Part shown: positions 22,251 to 35,100 of the stretch, piece after piece
Position numbering within the stretch: position 1 is the stretch's first letter
Layout of the letters: the number at the start of each line of letters is the position of its first letter
Source of the DNA: Panulirus ornatus
Lineage: Eukaryota; Arthropoda; Malacostraca; Decapoda; Palinuridae
Direction: 5' to 3'
Assembly: GCF_036320965.1 (NCBI RefSeq)
Contig: NC_092262.1
Location: forward strand, 8,115,072 to 8,179,071
Length of the DNA stretch: 64,000 nucleotides
Program-made: the position numbers and the translations under genes
Notes under the pieces: generated by a model
Told to the model about the DNA's origin: nothing
Databases searched by the model: none
What the model saw: only the letters and a program-made list of their open reading frames with translations

Positions 22251-22985
22251 TCAGTCATCCACCGATGACGTAGTGGCAACCCAGTCATCCACCGATGACG
22301 TAGTGTCACCCTCAGTCATCCACCGATGACGTAATGGCACTCCAGTCATCCACCGATGACGTAGTGTCACTCCAGTCATCCACCGATGACGTAGTGGCAC
22401 TCCAGTCATCCACCGATGACGTAGTGGCACCCTCAGTCATCCACCGATGACGTAGTGGCACTCCAGTCATCCACCGATGACGTAGTGGCACTCCAGTCAT
22501 CCACCGATGACGTAGTTCACCTCAGTCATCCACCAATGACGTAGTGACATTCGTAATTCACCGATGACGTAGTGTCACCCTCAGTCATCCACCGATGACG
22601 TAGTGTCACCCAAGTCATCCACCAATGACGTAATGACATTCGTAATCCACCGATGACGTAGTGGCACCCCAGTCATCCACCGATGACGTAGTGACATTCG
22701 TAATCCACCGATGACGTAGTGTCACCCAAGTCATCCACAGATGACGTAGTGGCACCCCAGTCATCCACCGATGACGTAGTGTCACCCAAGTCATCCACAG
22801 ATGACGCAGTGTCACCCGTCATCCACCGATGACGTAGTGACACTTCAGTCATCCACCGATGACGTAGTGACACTTCAGTCATCCACCGATGACGTACCTC
22901 TATCAGAGGGGGTGGCACTCCGGTGTCATCCACTATGTGGTACCCCCAGTGTCATCCACCGATCACGTGCCTTTAATCAGAAGCA
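22251..22985. repeat. 30-bp hairpin minisatellite (GTCATC-CACC-GATGAC unit)
   Basis: About two dozen units of the type cagtcatccaccgatgacgtagtggcac. Each unit has a 6-bp perfect inverted repeat (GTCATC / GATGAC) around CACC and a TGACGTAG string resembling a CRE half-site. Units vary in length (27-31) and in the spacer (gtgtcaccct, gtggcactcca, gtgacattcgtaat). The array decays after ~22900. Apparent reading frames across it are products of the repetition. Confidence 0.93.
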
Positions 22986-23696
22986 GTGGCACCCGTGGAT
23001 TGCGCCCAAGTAATGTCTCAAAACCTCTGAACTTGAAGAAAGATAAGCTTTGGAGCTTATGTATCCTCCATTAACTAAAAACTAAGTGTCATCAGCTTGA
23101 AATGTTGGGATGGAAATAGATAAAGACCAGAATAAAACCACACACACACACATCTGGACACAATTCAAGGTCGTGTCTCTCTCTGTCTCACCATGATTCA
23201 GGCTAAAATACAACGTACTTTGCATCTAAAAGTGCAACAGCCCATCACTTTTAAGTCATCTTACCTTTGGAATATGATTGAATACATTTTCCATTACGAA
23301 AACAGGCGTGTAAAATGGAACTTGACAACTTAAGACCGTGTGGCTGATGCCTACGTACCATGTCCTCTCCATGTACTTATTTCATGGTATGATCTTCATT
23401 GTATAATACCAATATACTCTGTGGTCATTTCCCTCCCCATCAGATATTTAAAACATAATTAGATATGAGACCAAGTGGCCAGCCAAAACGCTTACTGGTT
23501 AGTGGGTTGGAGTCTGCTAAAATGCAAAGACCCATTTCCTGTGCCCAGTTTGGGCCAGATTTACAATGGTTAAAGCGAGTAGAATTGGTATCAACCATTA
23601 CCATAAGTAAGGCAATACATCACCACATTAAATATGGTTAAGTCAGTCTACATTTCTGACTGGATTTATGATTACACAGATGTATACGTACACATA
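22986..23696. other. Unannotated stretch
   Basis: No gene or clear repeat recognised between the hairpin minisatellite and the LINE L6 target site. Confidence 0.5.
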
Positions 23697-25280
23697 AGGT
23701 TGTACGATCAGTAGCATTTATGGATCTGGAGAAGGCATATGAAAGAGTTGACAGAGATGCTCTGTGGAAGCTATCAAGAATATATGGTGTGGGAGGCAAG
23801 TTGTTAGAAGCAGTGAAAAGTTTTTATCAAGGATGTAAGGAATGTGTACGTGTAGGAAGAGAGGAAAGTGATTGGTTCTCAGTGAATGTCGGTTTGCGGC
23901 AGGGATGTGTGGTGTCTCCATGGTTGTTTAATTTGTTTATGGATGGGGTTGTTAGGGAGGTGAATGCAAGAGTTTTGGAAAGAGGGGCAAGTATGAAGTC
24001 TGTTGGGGATGAGAGAGCTTGGGAAGTGAGTCAGTTTCTGTCCGCTGATGATACAGCGCTGGTGGCTGATTCATGTGAGAAACTGCAGAAGCTGGTGACT
24101 GAGTTTGGTAAAGTGTGTGAAAGAAGAAAGTTAAGAGTAAATGTGAATAAGAGCAAGGTTATTAGGTACAGTAGGGTTGAGGGTCAAGTCAATTGGGAGG
24201 TAAGTTTGAATGGAGAAAAACTGGAGGAAGTAAAGTGTTTTAGACATCTGGGAGTGGATCTGGCAGCGGATGGAACCATGGAAGCGGAAGTGAATCATAG
24301 GGTGGGGGAGGGGGCGAAAATCCTGGGAGCCTTGAAGAATGTGTGGAAGTCGAGAACATTATCTCGGAAAGCAAAAATGGGTATGTTTGAAGGAATAGTG
24401 GTTCCAACAATGTTGTATGGTTGTGAGGCGTGGGCTATGGATAGAATTGTGCGCAGGAGGGTGGATGTGCTGGAAATGAGATGTTTGAGGACAATATGTG
24501 GTGTGAGGTGATTTGATCGAGTAAGTAATGTAAGGGTTAGAGAGGTATGTGGAAATAAAAAGAGCGTGGTTGAGAGAGCAGAAGAGGGTGTTTTGAAATG
24601 GTTTGGGCACATGGAGAGAATGAGTGAGGAAAGATTGACCAAGAGGATATATCTGTCAGAGGTGGAGGGAATGAAGAGAAGTGGGAGACCAAATTGGAGA
24701 TGGAAAGATGGAGTGAAAAAGATTTTGAGTGATCGGGGCCTGAACATGCAGGAGGGTGAAAGGCGGGCAAGGAATAGAGTGAATTGGATCGATGTGGTAT
24801 ACCGGGGTCGACGTGCTGTCAATGGATTGAATCAGGGCATCTGAAGCGTCTGGGGTAAACCATGGAAAGTTCTGTGGGGCCTGGATGTGGAAAGGGAGCT
24901 GTGGTTTCGAGCATTATTGTATGACAGCAAGAGACTGAGTGTGAACGAATGGGGCCTTTGTTGTCTTTTCCTAGCGCTACCTCGCACACATGAGGGGGGA
25001 GCACGATGTTATTCCATGTGTGGCGAGGTGGCGATGGGAATGAATAAAGGCAGACAGTGTGAATTGTGTGCATGTGTATATATGTATGTGTCTGTGTGTG
25101 TATATATATGTGTACATTGAGATGTATAGGTATGCATATTTGCGTGTGTGGACGTGTATGTATATACATGTGTATGAGGGTGGGTTGGGCCATTTCTTTC
25201 GTCTTGTTTCCTTGCGCTACCTCGCAAACGCGGGAGACAGCGACAAAGCAAAATAATAAAAAAAAAAGGTTGTATGATCA
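23697..25280 (+). mobile_element. 5'-truncated RTE-like LINE with visible target-site duplication (L6)
   Basis: The insert is 23711-25266, flanked by aggttgtacgatca (23697-23710) and aggttgtatgatca (25267-25280), a 14-bp duplication with one mismatch. The LINE starts at the RT motif (AFMDLEKAYERV), carries the catalytic box as LSADDTALV, has a TGA in place of Trp at 24509-24511, and ends with the long 3' UTR and an A-rich tail rather than (AT)n. It proves target-primed insertion for this family. Confidence 0.92.
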
Positions 25281-26329
25281 TTAGGATCGTGTATAACTTT
25301 AACATATGCTAATATTTGGATGTTATGGATAGCTGCATTTATCTATTTATTGGGATTCACATGTGGATAACCAATAACCAGTTTATCAAAGACTTGAACA
25401 CGAAAATAGGACTAAATTTTTCAATGAAAATCTTTTCCCATGGCAACAACATCTCTTGTTCAATCTGCCTATAATTTCTCAAGTTTTCCTGTACGTGTCT
25501 CTGCGTTTCCATTTTTTTCTTTTTTAATCTTGTTCTGTTGTCTGTGTTAATGGCAAGTGGTTTTGTCTGCGTGCGTTTTTTCACTCGTGTGACTTGCAAC
25601 TTGTGGGGAGAAGTTTGTGTTATACTGTTTCATATGTCTGTGTGATGGGCATTTTGTGTTAGTTTGGTTAATGACGTTCTTGGAATGATTGTGCGAGCCT
25701 GATGGCTTCGGTGATGCATAACTAGAATGGCTAGGTGGTCAAAGAAGATCAGGTGTAAGCACTACTGTGCAAATGATAATGAAATAAGATGTTAGAAGTA
25801 GTGGGCTAGGGAGTCTGGGTTTGGAGGATGGGGATGCTGAGAGGGAGAAATTGGCTCATCAGAAGTTCACCTCAGGAATCATGGATGCTGAAACCTCTGC
25901 ACAGAGAACTGTTGTGTGTTGGTTAGGTTTAGAAGTAAAGGTGTGTATCTGAGGGCAGTTCGTGGATGGTATCTGAGGGCACTTAGTGGATGGTGTATGT
26001 AGGTTTTGATTTTACTGTAAAAGTTTTGTAATATCATTTTTGTGGATGAGATTTCGAGGGTTCTCAATGCTTGTGATTTGTTTCCACAAGATGAGTGTTG
26101 TGGATAAATGAGATACTGTGGAGGGCATATGTTGTAAATCCACTTCCTTGTCCATATTGTGTTTAATCATGGGGTTAACTCTGGTTTCCTGGTAAAGTGT
26201 TCAGTGTATTTTGTGTTCTTTGAGTACGTTAGTGCTTCAGTGTTTATTTTCTTAATCCCACAGATATTAACTGGTAATTATTTAATGTGACACTAAATGT
26301 TCTTGCCATTCAAGATGGTTTCACTCAGA
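25281..26329. other. Unannotated stretch
   Basis: No gene recognised. Around 25940-26005 the string ggtatctgagggca occurs with a nearby near-copy (gtgtatctgagggca), a small local duplication. Confidence 0.45.
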
Positions 26330-26600
26330 AAAAAAAACACCCAGGTTTCTGTCATCAAATATAGCACCTACCTCTACCTTCTCATCCAGGTTACATCCAT
26401 ATACATTTAGAAACTTCTGACTGGGCCTTTGAGGAGTCATCCTCACTTGGTTTCTTCATCCCTTTCTATTTATGGTAAGTGATAACTGAAACAGGGTAGG
26501 GTTTCCAGTCCCCACTTCCATTCATCAGTCGCCTCATGATGCACAAGAGGTTCCTGGATAGTTTTCTTACTCGTCTATCTCTAGGGATAGAGAAAATTGT
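26330..26600 (-). mobile_element. Diverged LINE 5' end (L7)
   Basis: On minus it matches the LINE start: the part 26336-26425 aligns with 20418-20505 of L5 (caggtttctgtcatcaaat, ccaggttacatccat, acatttag). It then continues past the end of L5 into sequence matching the head of the short element (gggcctttgagg, ggtttccagtccccac, agtcgcc, tctctagggata). This copy links the short element head to the true LINE 5' UTR. Confidence 0.7.
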
Positions 26601-26869
26601 GATTTAGGATAACAAATCAAGTGAAATATGTGTTGTCTAGTGTTATGTCAAATACAAAGAGATATTTGTGTTTGTGGATTGAGAACCAGCATCACATACG
26701 TATATAAGGCTGAGAGGAAAGACACCAACCTTAGCCAGGGATGAGAAATGTGACAGCCACAGCAGTGCTGTCTCACTGTGCCGCTGTCACTACTCCTTCC
26801 GACATATGCATATAGTTAAATAAATAGACAAAGAGATACACAGATGAAGAGATGCAAAGAGGTAAATAT

Positions 26870-27050
26870 ATATCATTGTCATGATACAACTCCAGGACCC
26901 ATCTTATGGGACTTCTGCAGCTTCAAGATGGCATTTCATGCACAGCAAGGCATTAAGAAATCCTTGGAGAATGAAGGCATTCAGCAAGGCTAACCTACTT
27001 TCATCTACTAAAAATAAGACAGCCTATGGGAGGTGACTTCTCACCCGCAC
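26870..27050 (+). repeat. Dispersed repeat family C, copy 1
   Basis: It shares with three other places in the window the order: acaactccaggaccc, gggacttctgcagcttcaag, a middle with ggagaatgaaggcattca, and aggtgacttctcac. Diverged. It has no coding capacity and no terminal repeat I can see; it could be a SINE or a MITE. Confidence 0.55.
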
Positions 27051-27059
27051 GTAACTACT

Positions 27060-27250
27060 TTTAAGCACAGTCTAACAACAACTATTATCATTATTATACA
27101 ACCCCAAGACCCTTTCTTCAGGTGCTTTCTCAGCCTCAAGGCTGCACTGTATCAGCAGCAGGGAAAGGATGGACTCCTTCGGAGCGAGAAGCACTTCAAT
27201 GAGATTGCACTGCAATGATGCAACTTCACCAAAGATGACTTTTTACTTGT
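27060..27250 (+). repeat. Dispersed repeat family C, copy 2
   Basis: Preceded by a TATCATTATTAT-type tract. Contains acaaccccaagaccctt, cctcaaggctgcactgtat, aaaggatggactcctt and aacttcaccaaagatgac. It lies directly beside copy 1. Confidence 0.6.
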
Positions 27251-27879
27251 AGGATAACCACAAGCAGGCAGAGACCAGTAACACCTCCAATGACAATATA
27301 CTTAGGAAAGATGAATGAATGAATAGAGAAATGCATGCATATGTTTGGGGAAGGCATGTAAAGAGAGGGATAATAGAGACTTATGCCATGGCCAATCCCT
27401 AGCTGGGAGTTCCCAAAAGGTATGGACATCAGAGATATTTATGGATAGATAAATAGATAGGGAACAATACATGTATACTTTAGTGACTAAATCAGAAATA
27501 CTTTGTTTATCTGCAGCTTTATTTCTCATTACCTTATCATTATTCTCACTATTTTCTTTGTGATGCTGTATCTCAATGTAATAACTGAGGTGCTTTAGGC
27601 TAATACTTAGAGCCCCACACTTCTACATGTGTTCGGAAATTCTACATATACCACAAAGTAAGAAAAAATAATAAAATTATTCAACTGAGCTAAACTTTCT
27701 AAACATAAAATATTTATGAAAAATAAACTTTGCTTTAAGCCAAACCTATACACCATTATATGCTGTGCTTATGAAAAATATTATTTGTGTCACTTCTAAA
27801 GTGTAAGAAATATAAATATATTAAATATTTTACTGTACACACTCACACACACACTTAAATATATGTTTTCTTTCGGTAT

Positions 27880-28480
27880 ATCACATCTAAGAGGTATGAA
27901 ATAGATTATCATTTCACTCTAAACATATACATAAGTACATATATTTTCCTTAGTCAGTCTTTTGTATGGTCATCTCTTTTTCCTCCATAACAGTGGTCTG
28001 TCAATGGGGGCTGGTACAGGTGAAGCATACCAGTTTCTAAGCCTGTGCTAAACAGAGATTATATCACATCTAAAATGTGTGAAACAGATAATGATTTTCA
28101 TCTTCACATACACACACACAATATACATATTACAATGTATTTTCATTATTTCTGGATATATCTATTCTTTAGTTTCATCTTTTCCCCATACCAGTGGTTG
28201 TCATAAGGGCTGGCATACCAGTTTCTTAGCCTATGGTAAGCAGGGAATATATCACATATAAAATGTATGAAACATTATCATTTTGTTTTACACGCACACA
28301 AACACACAAACACATACACTAATGTACATTTCCATTCTATTAATTGTTTAGTTTAATCTTATCCCCATATCAGTGGTCTGTCACGAGAGTTGGAATGGGC
28401 AAAGCATAACAGTTTCTTAGCCTCATGGGAGTTGGAATGGGTAGAGCATAACAGTTTCTTAGCCTAAGGTACATAGAGAG
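27880..28480 (+). repeat. ~190-bp tandem repeat, about three diverged units
   Basis: Recurring landmarks are tatcacatctaagaggtatg / tatcacatctaaaatgtgtg / tatcacatataaaatgtatg, then ccagtggt-tgtca, then accagtttcttagcct. Units start near 27880, 28062 and 28248. The last unit has an extra short duplication of gagttggaatgggcaaagc as ggagttggaatgggtagag (28388-28465). Confidence 0.75.
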
Positions 28481-29053
28481 TAATGAGGCCAGTTTTCACA
28501 TCTGACAACCTTCATTCCAAGACACTTGAACAGGGTACCCATCTTCAAATGTGGCTCAACTGGGGAGCACCTTCCAAAGTAGGCATAATTAGTACAGGAA
28601 TCCACAACCACAAGCTTACCTAGATTCCCCAGTTACATAAACTGAGTACCCATTTTCACAACTGGTTGAACCGGGGAGCACCCTCTGAAGTAGCCATGTG
28701 ATATATTTGAATCCACAAAGCCAAGCTTATTTATGGAGTCTCCTACCCACTCATTCACCCAACCATCATATCATCATACACGGTTTAAAAAATGTTACAC
28801 AATGTTTGTACAAAACTAATCGTGACAAATAACCAAACTATAAACATCCCATGTTGTGTGCACAAAGTTCGGTTAGTAATAATAAAGAATCTCAAATACA
28901 GCAAGAGTAACATTATCATTACTGGCAGTTAGTCTTGCTCCTTATATTTCAACTTGATGTCATTGTACAATATCATATTTCAAATAAATAATATCTATGA
29001 GTGTACCTAATGAAGGTGATGCAGAATCACATTAACTTTACCACTATGGTGTA
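28481..29053. other. 3' flank of P450 gene
   Basis: Probable 3' UTR and downstream sequence of the P450 gene. No second gene visible. Two near-copies of a string containing gagcaccttc/gagcaccctc and gaagtag/aagtaggc occur at ~28560 and ~28675. Confidence 0.45.
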
Positions 29054-29185
29054 TTAACTTCGTCTGGCCTGCAGCTGGATGAGAGGTTTTTCCTTAGGTC
29101 GAACGGCAGGAATGTACTTTAGCTCCTTCAGGTGATCACTTGAGACCTCCCAATCAAAATGTTCTAAAAATGATTTGCAGAAGAT
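29054..29185 (-). CDS. P450 exon 7 (C-terminus)
   Basis: The acceptor is tttacag|atc, phase 0. It encodes IFCKSFLEHFDWEVSSDHLK and ends in PLIQLQARRS then TAA (29056-29054). The EHFDWEV piece continues the L helix from the heme loop of exon 6, as ARHCDWQL does in CYP26A1. Confidence 0.88.
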   Translation of the reverse strand: MFCKSFLEHFDWEVSSDHLKELKYIPAVRPKEKPLIQLQARRS

Positions 29186-32100
29186 CTGTAAAGCATAAAA
29201 TTTAAGGTCATGATATTTGCAAACAGATGGGAATGTTGGCAAAGCCTGTTTCACTTTTGCATTAGCAAACTTACACAAAACCTGTGGTTTGAGTAGTGCT
29301 CTTATGTATGTGATAATGCGGCAAGGAATAGAGACATTGTGACCAAATCTTTTAATAAGGGAATGCTGCTTGCAAAGTTTTATGTTTTTATAAAGAATGC
29401 TGAAGGATTACATGGAATTTTCCATCACTCCACTATCACTGCTCATCACAACCAGAAGAACAATCTCAACTGTCCACATCGGTGGGATCAGAAGTATGAG
29501 CGTATACCATCTCAATATCAGCCACAGCCTACACAAATGAGTAAAATACTTTTCAACTTAACAACTCATGTGAGAACAAGATATATCTATTTATTCATTT
29601 ATTTTGCTTTGTCGCTGTCTCCCACATTTGCGAGGTAGCGCAAGGAAACAGAAGAAAGAAATGGCCCAACCCACCCCCATACACATGTATATACACACAC
29701 GTCCACACACGCAAATATACATACCTATACATCTCAATGTACACATATATATACACACACAGACACATACATATATACCCATGCACACAATTCACACTGT
29801 CTGCCTTTATTCATTCCCATTGCCACCTCGCCACACATGGAATACCATCCCTCTCCCTCCTCATGTGTGCGAGGTAGCGCTAGGAAAAGATAACAAAGGC
29901 CCTATTCATTCACACTCAGTCTCAAGCTGTCATGCAATAATGCCCGAAACCACAGCTACCTTTCCACATCCAGGCCCCACACAACTTTCCATGGTTTACC
30001 CCAGACGCTTCACATGCCCTGATTCAATCCACTGACAGCACGTCAACCCCGGTATACCAAATCGATCCAATTCACTCTATTCCTTGCCCGCCTTTCACCC
30101 TCCTGCATGTTCAGGCCCCGATCACTCAAAATCTTTTTCACTCCATCTTTCCATCTCCAATTTGGTCTCCCACTTCTCCTCGTTCCCTCCACCTTCGACA
30201 CATATATCCTCTTGGTCAATCTTTCCTCACTCATTCTCTCCATGTGCCCAAACCATTTCAAAACACCCTCTTCTGCTCTCTCAACCACGCTCTTTTTATT
30301 TCCACACATCTCTCTTACCCTTACATTACTTACTCGATCAAACCACCTCACACCACACACTGTCCTCAAACATCTCATTTCCAGCACATCCACCCTCCTG
30401 CGCACAACTCTATCCATAGCCCACGCCTCACAACCATACAACATTGTTGGAACCACTATTCCTTCAAACATACCCATTTTTGCTTTCCGAGATAATGTTC
30501 TCGACTTCCACACATTCTTCAAGGCTCCCAGGATTTTCGCCCCCTCCCCCACCCTATGATTCACTTCCGCTTCCATGGTTCCATCCACTGCCAGATCCAC
30601 TCCCAGATATCTAAAACACTTTACTTCCTCCAGTTTTTCTCCATTCAAACTTACCTCCCAATTGACTTGACCCTCAACTCTACTGTACTTAATAACCTTG
30701 CTCTTATTCACATTTACTCTTACCTTTCTTCTTTCACACACTTTACCAAACTCAGTCATCAGCTTCTGCAGTTTCTCACATGAATCAGCCACCAGCACTG
30801 TATCATCAGCGAACAACAACTGACTCACTTCCCAAGCTCTCTCATCCACAACAGACTTCATACTTGCCCCTTTTTCCAAAACTCTTGCATTCACCTCCCT
30901 AACAACCCCATCCATAAACAAATTAAACAACCATGGAGACATCACACACCCCTGCCACAAACCTACATTCACTGAGAACCAATCACTTTCCTCTCTTCCT
31001 ACACGTACACATGCCTTACATCCTCGATAAAAACTTTTCACTGCTTTTAACAACTTGCCTCCCACACCATATATTCTTAATACCTTCCACAGAGCATCTC
31101 TATCAACTCTATCATATGCCTTCTCCAGATCCATAAATGCTACATACAAATCCATTTGCTTTTCTAAGTATTTCTCACATACATACATTCTTCAAAGCAG
31201 ATACTTGCTTTTAATTAAAACTAATTGCACCATGCATGTTTACGCACATCTTCAAAGTGATTTGCTATATACTCCTTGTCTGATCAGCTAACAGAACATC
31301 ATCTGTATTCAGTAACTGTGGTAACTGCCACTTTGTGCTAACATGATTTAATAATACCAAGCAATCACTCTCTTACTCACAGCTCGTGGAATACGCATCC
31401 ATAAAATATAAATCAACTGTGGGGATAGTAAACCTTTATAACACCTTCCCCCATTTATTTCAAAGCAATCTCATACCATGATTTATCTCCAAACAGGCAA
31501 TTCCATTGTTTAAGCTTTTTCCTCAGTAATTCTTAAAACAATCTTTTCTCCTATTACTCTCACATGTGAAATAATAAAAGCCTTTGTTCAATAATCAAGT
31601 ATGCTTCCCTTTCCCATGGCAGAAGATAAATAGTATGGTCCAACCAGAAGGAAAAGTGGAATTATCAACTTATCAAATAAGCAGCTATCTATCTCATTAA
31701 CCTGTTTTTGGCCAAAGTAGTGCTACAAATTATACCTGAGATGCTGCCCTAAAATACTTCCCGTCGATATAAGTTAATAAGAATTCATTCTAACACTCAT
31801 TCAAATGAATATGGTAATCAGGGCATATATTATCCAGGTAATCAGTATCTGTAAATTCACACATTTCCTCAGTACTGAACTACGTAAGTACAAAAAAGGT
31901 AGGATTTTGGGCAGCTGAGAGCTCTTGCCATGAATGAACATGGTGCTTACTCTGTAAGTTGGCTTGTTCTCTGGTAATAGCAAATTGGTTTCCAGTCTCA
32001 AAAGAATTAAAGATTCATTTGAAGCCATAAAATTCTTATGAATAACGATCCTTGTACACAACCTACTCAATTTTCATGGCATTTTCCATGAACATAAGTC

Positions 32101-35100
32101 TGCACAAATCCCTAATTAAAGAAGATGGCTTTCATGAAAGAGTGAAAAGGAACTAAAATTTATTGTCAGGGACACCGGTGTAAGTAACTGGATCAGGATG
32201 GTAAAAATAGGAGCTTACAAGGGCATGGCCTTTTGTTTCAGAAAAGAAATTTATACTGTGAGTTGTGATGAATGATGCATTCAAACCATTCAAATTTTCA
32301 AGTAACTATGGAAAAAAATCTTAGTAAAGATGGAGGAATGGCAGCTGAGGTATCTGAGAGAATTACGGAAGCAAACACACAATTTCCTAAGCTAAAAGCA
32401 AAATAGGTATGATTAGACAGTATCAACAAGGATTAAAGTTACTTTTTCTTACAATTATGATATCCCAAATCATTTTCTTGCCAACACACTCTCGTGGTCC
32501 AGCTCCAAAAGCAAACATCTTGCTTCGATCATCTTTATTTTCTTCTTCCCACCTCTCTGGACGAAACTTGTTTGGTTCTGGGAAGACTTTAGGGTCAGTG
32601 TGAGCTCCAAGGTAGCTAAAATGAATGACCATTCCAGATGAGATGGCATATCCATTGAGCATTGTGTCCCGCAGTGCAATACGTCGGCCACCAGCCAGAG
32701 GGGGAACAAGTCTCAGCACTTCCAGCAGAATCATATCAAGTGCTGCTTCTCTCTCTTCTTCTGATGAACAAGTCTAGAATGACATTTGATAAAATATGCA
32801 CTAGAGAATATGCTAAAACAAAGACCTGTTAAGTATACTCCAAAGTATCTTCATATGTGTTTAACAATCCATCTCTTTAAGTTTCTCCCGTTATAAGTTT
32901 CATTGTTTTCAGTGATGCTGTAATATTCCATTTGACTGTGTTGCAAGCCAACAAATGGTGCTGTGAATAGTTTCATAACTTAGGACAAGCACGAGGCAAC
33001 TACTTGATTTGACAACAGCCCAAATAGCAGATTCTTTGATAAACATTTCAGTCATCACTGCTGGATTTTCAACACCTAAAGTACTGGAGAAGGTCAGGAA
33101 ATCACATGCTCTAGGAATAATCTGCATCTACCCTTCTATCCTGAATACTGAAATATGCAATGCGGTAATAATCATAGCAATGAAAAACTATGTATACCAA
33201 AATTATGGCAAGAAATAAAATATCAATATGCTGAATGGTTGAAGACTTCTGAAGAGACTAAAGAATAATTCACCATTAAATACAACAGAGTCTACATATA
33301 AAATTTTCTCCATTTTCTATTCATATGAATATCTATTTTACCTGGTAGTATGGTTTCCAAGAATGGACTAAAAGGATGAAGGAAGTAAGGATGGACGCAA
33401 AAGTCTTCGGAATAATGGCACAACAACACACTAGAAGATGATTCAGTTGTAGTTCTTCATTGTTGATGTTCTCAGACATGCTCTTCAGAAAAGCTGGAAA
33501 TATAGTCAATATTATGAAAGGAAAGGAATAGAAAAAGATGTCAAAAGCTATATTTCTGTTAATAGATATATGCAGGAAGTGAGTGCATGTGACATATGTC
33601 CTATCTCCACAAAATACTACAACTTTCTTTTACGTAGGACAGTGCTTTATATCCCCTGGGTTGTTGACACTGATTGCAGTATCATATCTTGTTAAGTATG
33701 AGAAACTGAGTGGTATTATAATAAATAAACTCAAAATTACATTAACTATAAGCAAAGTTTCATAGCCAAAGTGGAATTTGAACTCCCCCAGACATTTCCT
33801 GCCTATTTCTATGTCAAATGATACACTGCTCAGTATCTAATCATTTCTGCCATTAGGAGCTGGCTACAAGATATATCAGTAGGAAAATTTCAGTAGTCTG
33901 AGTCACATATACTAATGAGAAGTAAAGAGACCCTCACTCTTTAAACACACTTTCATTTCTTGTCATTACGATTAGACATGACATTACTATCACTATACAA
34001 CTCCAGAACTCCTTTCATGAAGGTGTCCCGGGGCTATAACCTCCAGGACCCCTTATCAAGAGGCTATTGAAGTTCAAGGCTTCACTACAATCAATAAAAG
34101 TGATAGGATGGACTAATTTGAAGAGTAAAGTTCTTTTGCGAGACTGTACCCAACTTTGTCAACCGGCAAAAATACATTCTTGTCAAAAGTGACTTCACTC
34201 GTGTATATATGAGTAGTAAAGGCTTTGCGGAAGATGAAAGCCGGCAAGGCAGCAGGTTTGGATGGTATTGCAGTGGAATTTATTAAAATAGGGGGTGACT
34301 GTATTGTTGACTGGTTGGTAAGGTTATTTAATGTATGTATGATTCATGGTGAGGTGCCTGAGGATTGACGGAATGCTTGCATAGTGCCACTGTACAAAGG
34401 CAAAGGGGATAAGAGTGAGTGCTCAAATTACAGAGATATAAGTTTGTTGAGTATCCCTGGTAAATTATATGGGAGGGTATTGATTGAGAGGGTGAAGGCA
34501 TGTACAGAGCATCACATTGGGGAAGAGCAGTGTGGTTTCAGAAGTGGTAGAGGATGTGTGGATCAGGTGTTTGCTTTAAAGAATGTATGTGAGAAATACT
34601 TAGAAAAGCAAATGGATTTGTATGTAGCATTTATGGATCTGGAGAGGGCATATGATAGAGTTGATAGAGATGCTCTGTGGAAGGTATTAAGAATATATGG
34701 AGTGGGAGGCAAGTTGTTAGAAGCAGTGAAAAGTTTTTATCAAGGATGTAAGGCATGTGTATGTGTAGGAAGAGAGGAAAGTGATTGGTTCTCAATGAAT
34801 GTAGGTTTGCGGCAGGGGTGTGTGATGTCTCCATCGTTGTTTAATTTGTTTATGGATGGGGTTGTTAGGGAGGTGGATGCAAGAGTTTTGGAAAGAGGGG
34901 CAAGTATGCAGCCTGTTGTGGATGAGAGAGCTTGGGAAGTGAGTCAGCTGCTGTCCGCTGATGATACAGCGCTGGTGGCTGATTCATGTGAGAAACTGCA
35001 GAAGCTGGTGACTGAGTTTGGTAAAGTGTGTGAAAGAAGAAAGTTAAGAGTAAATGTGAATAAGAGCAAGGTCATTAGGCACAGTAGGGTTGAGGGCCAA

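Noticed and set aside
22251..22900. CRISPR-like array
   Set aside because: Repeats are contiguous with no unique spacers and the context is eukaryotic; it is a minisatellite.
25357..25599. Minus-strand 80-codon frame with basic residues
   Set aside because: No recognisable domain, no supporting splice signals or homologous copy; likely chance.
32909..33127. Possible missing P450 exon between exons 5 and 6 (frame with VMTEMFIKESAIWAVV)
   Set aside because: Available splice sites do not give the phase-0 to phase-0 exon required, in-frame stops follow the candidate acceptors, and the peptide does not resemble the J-helix region.
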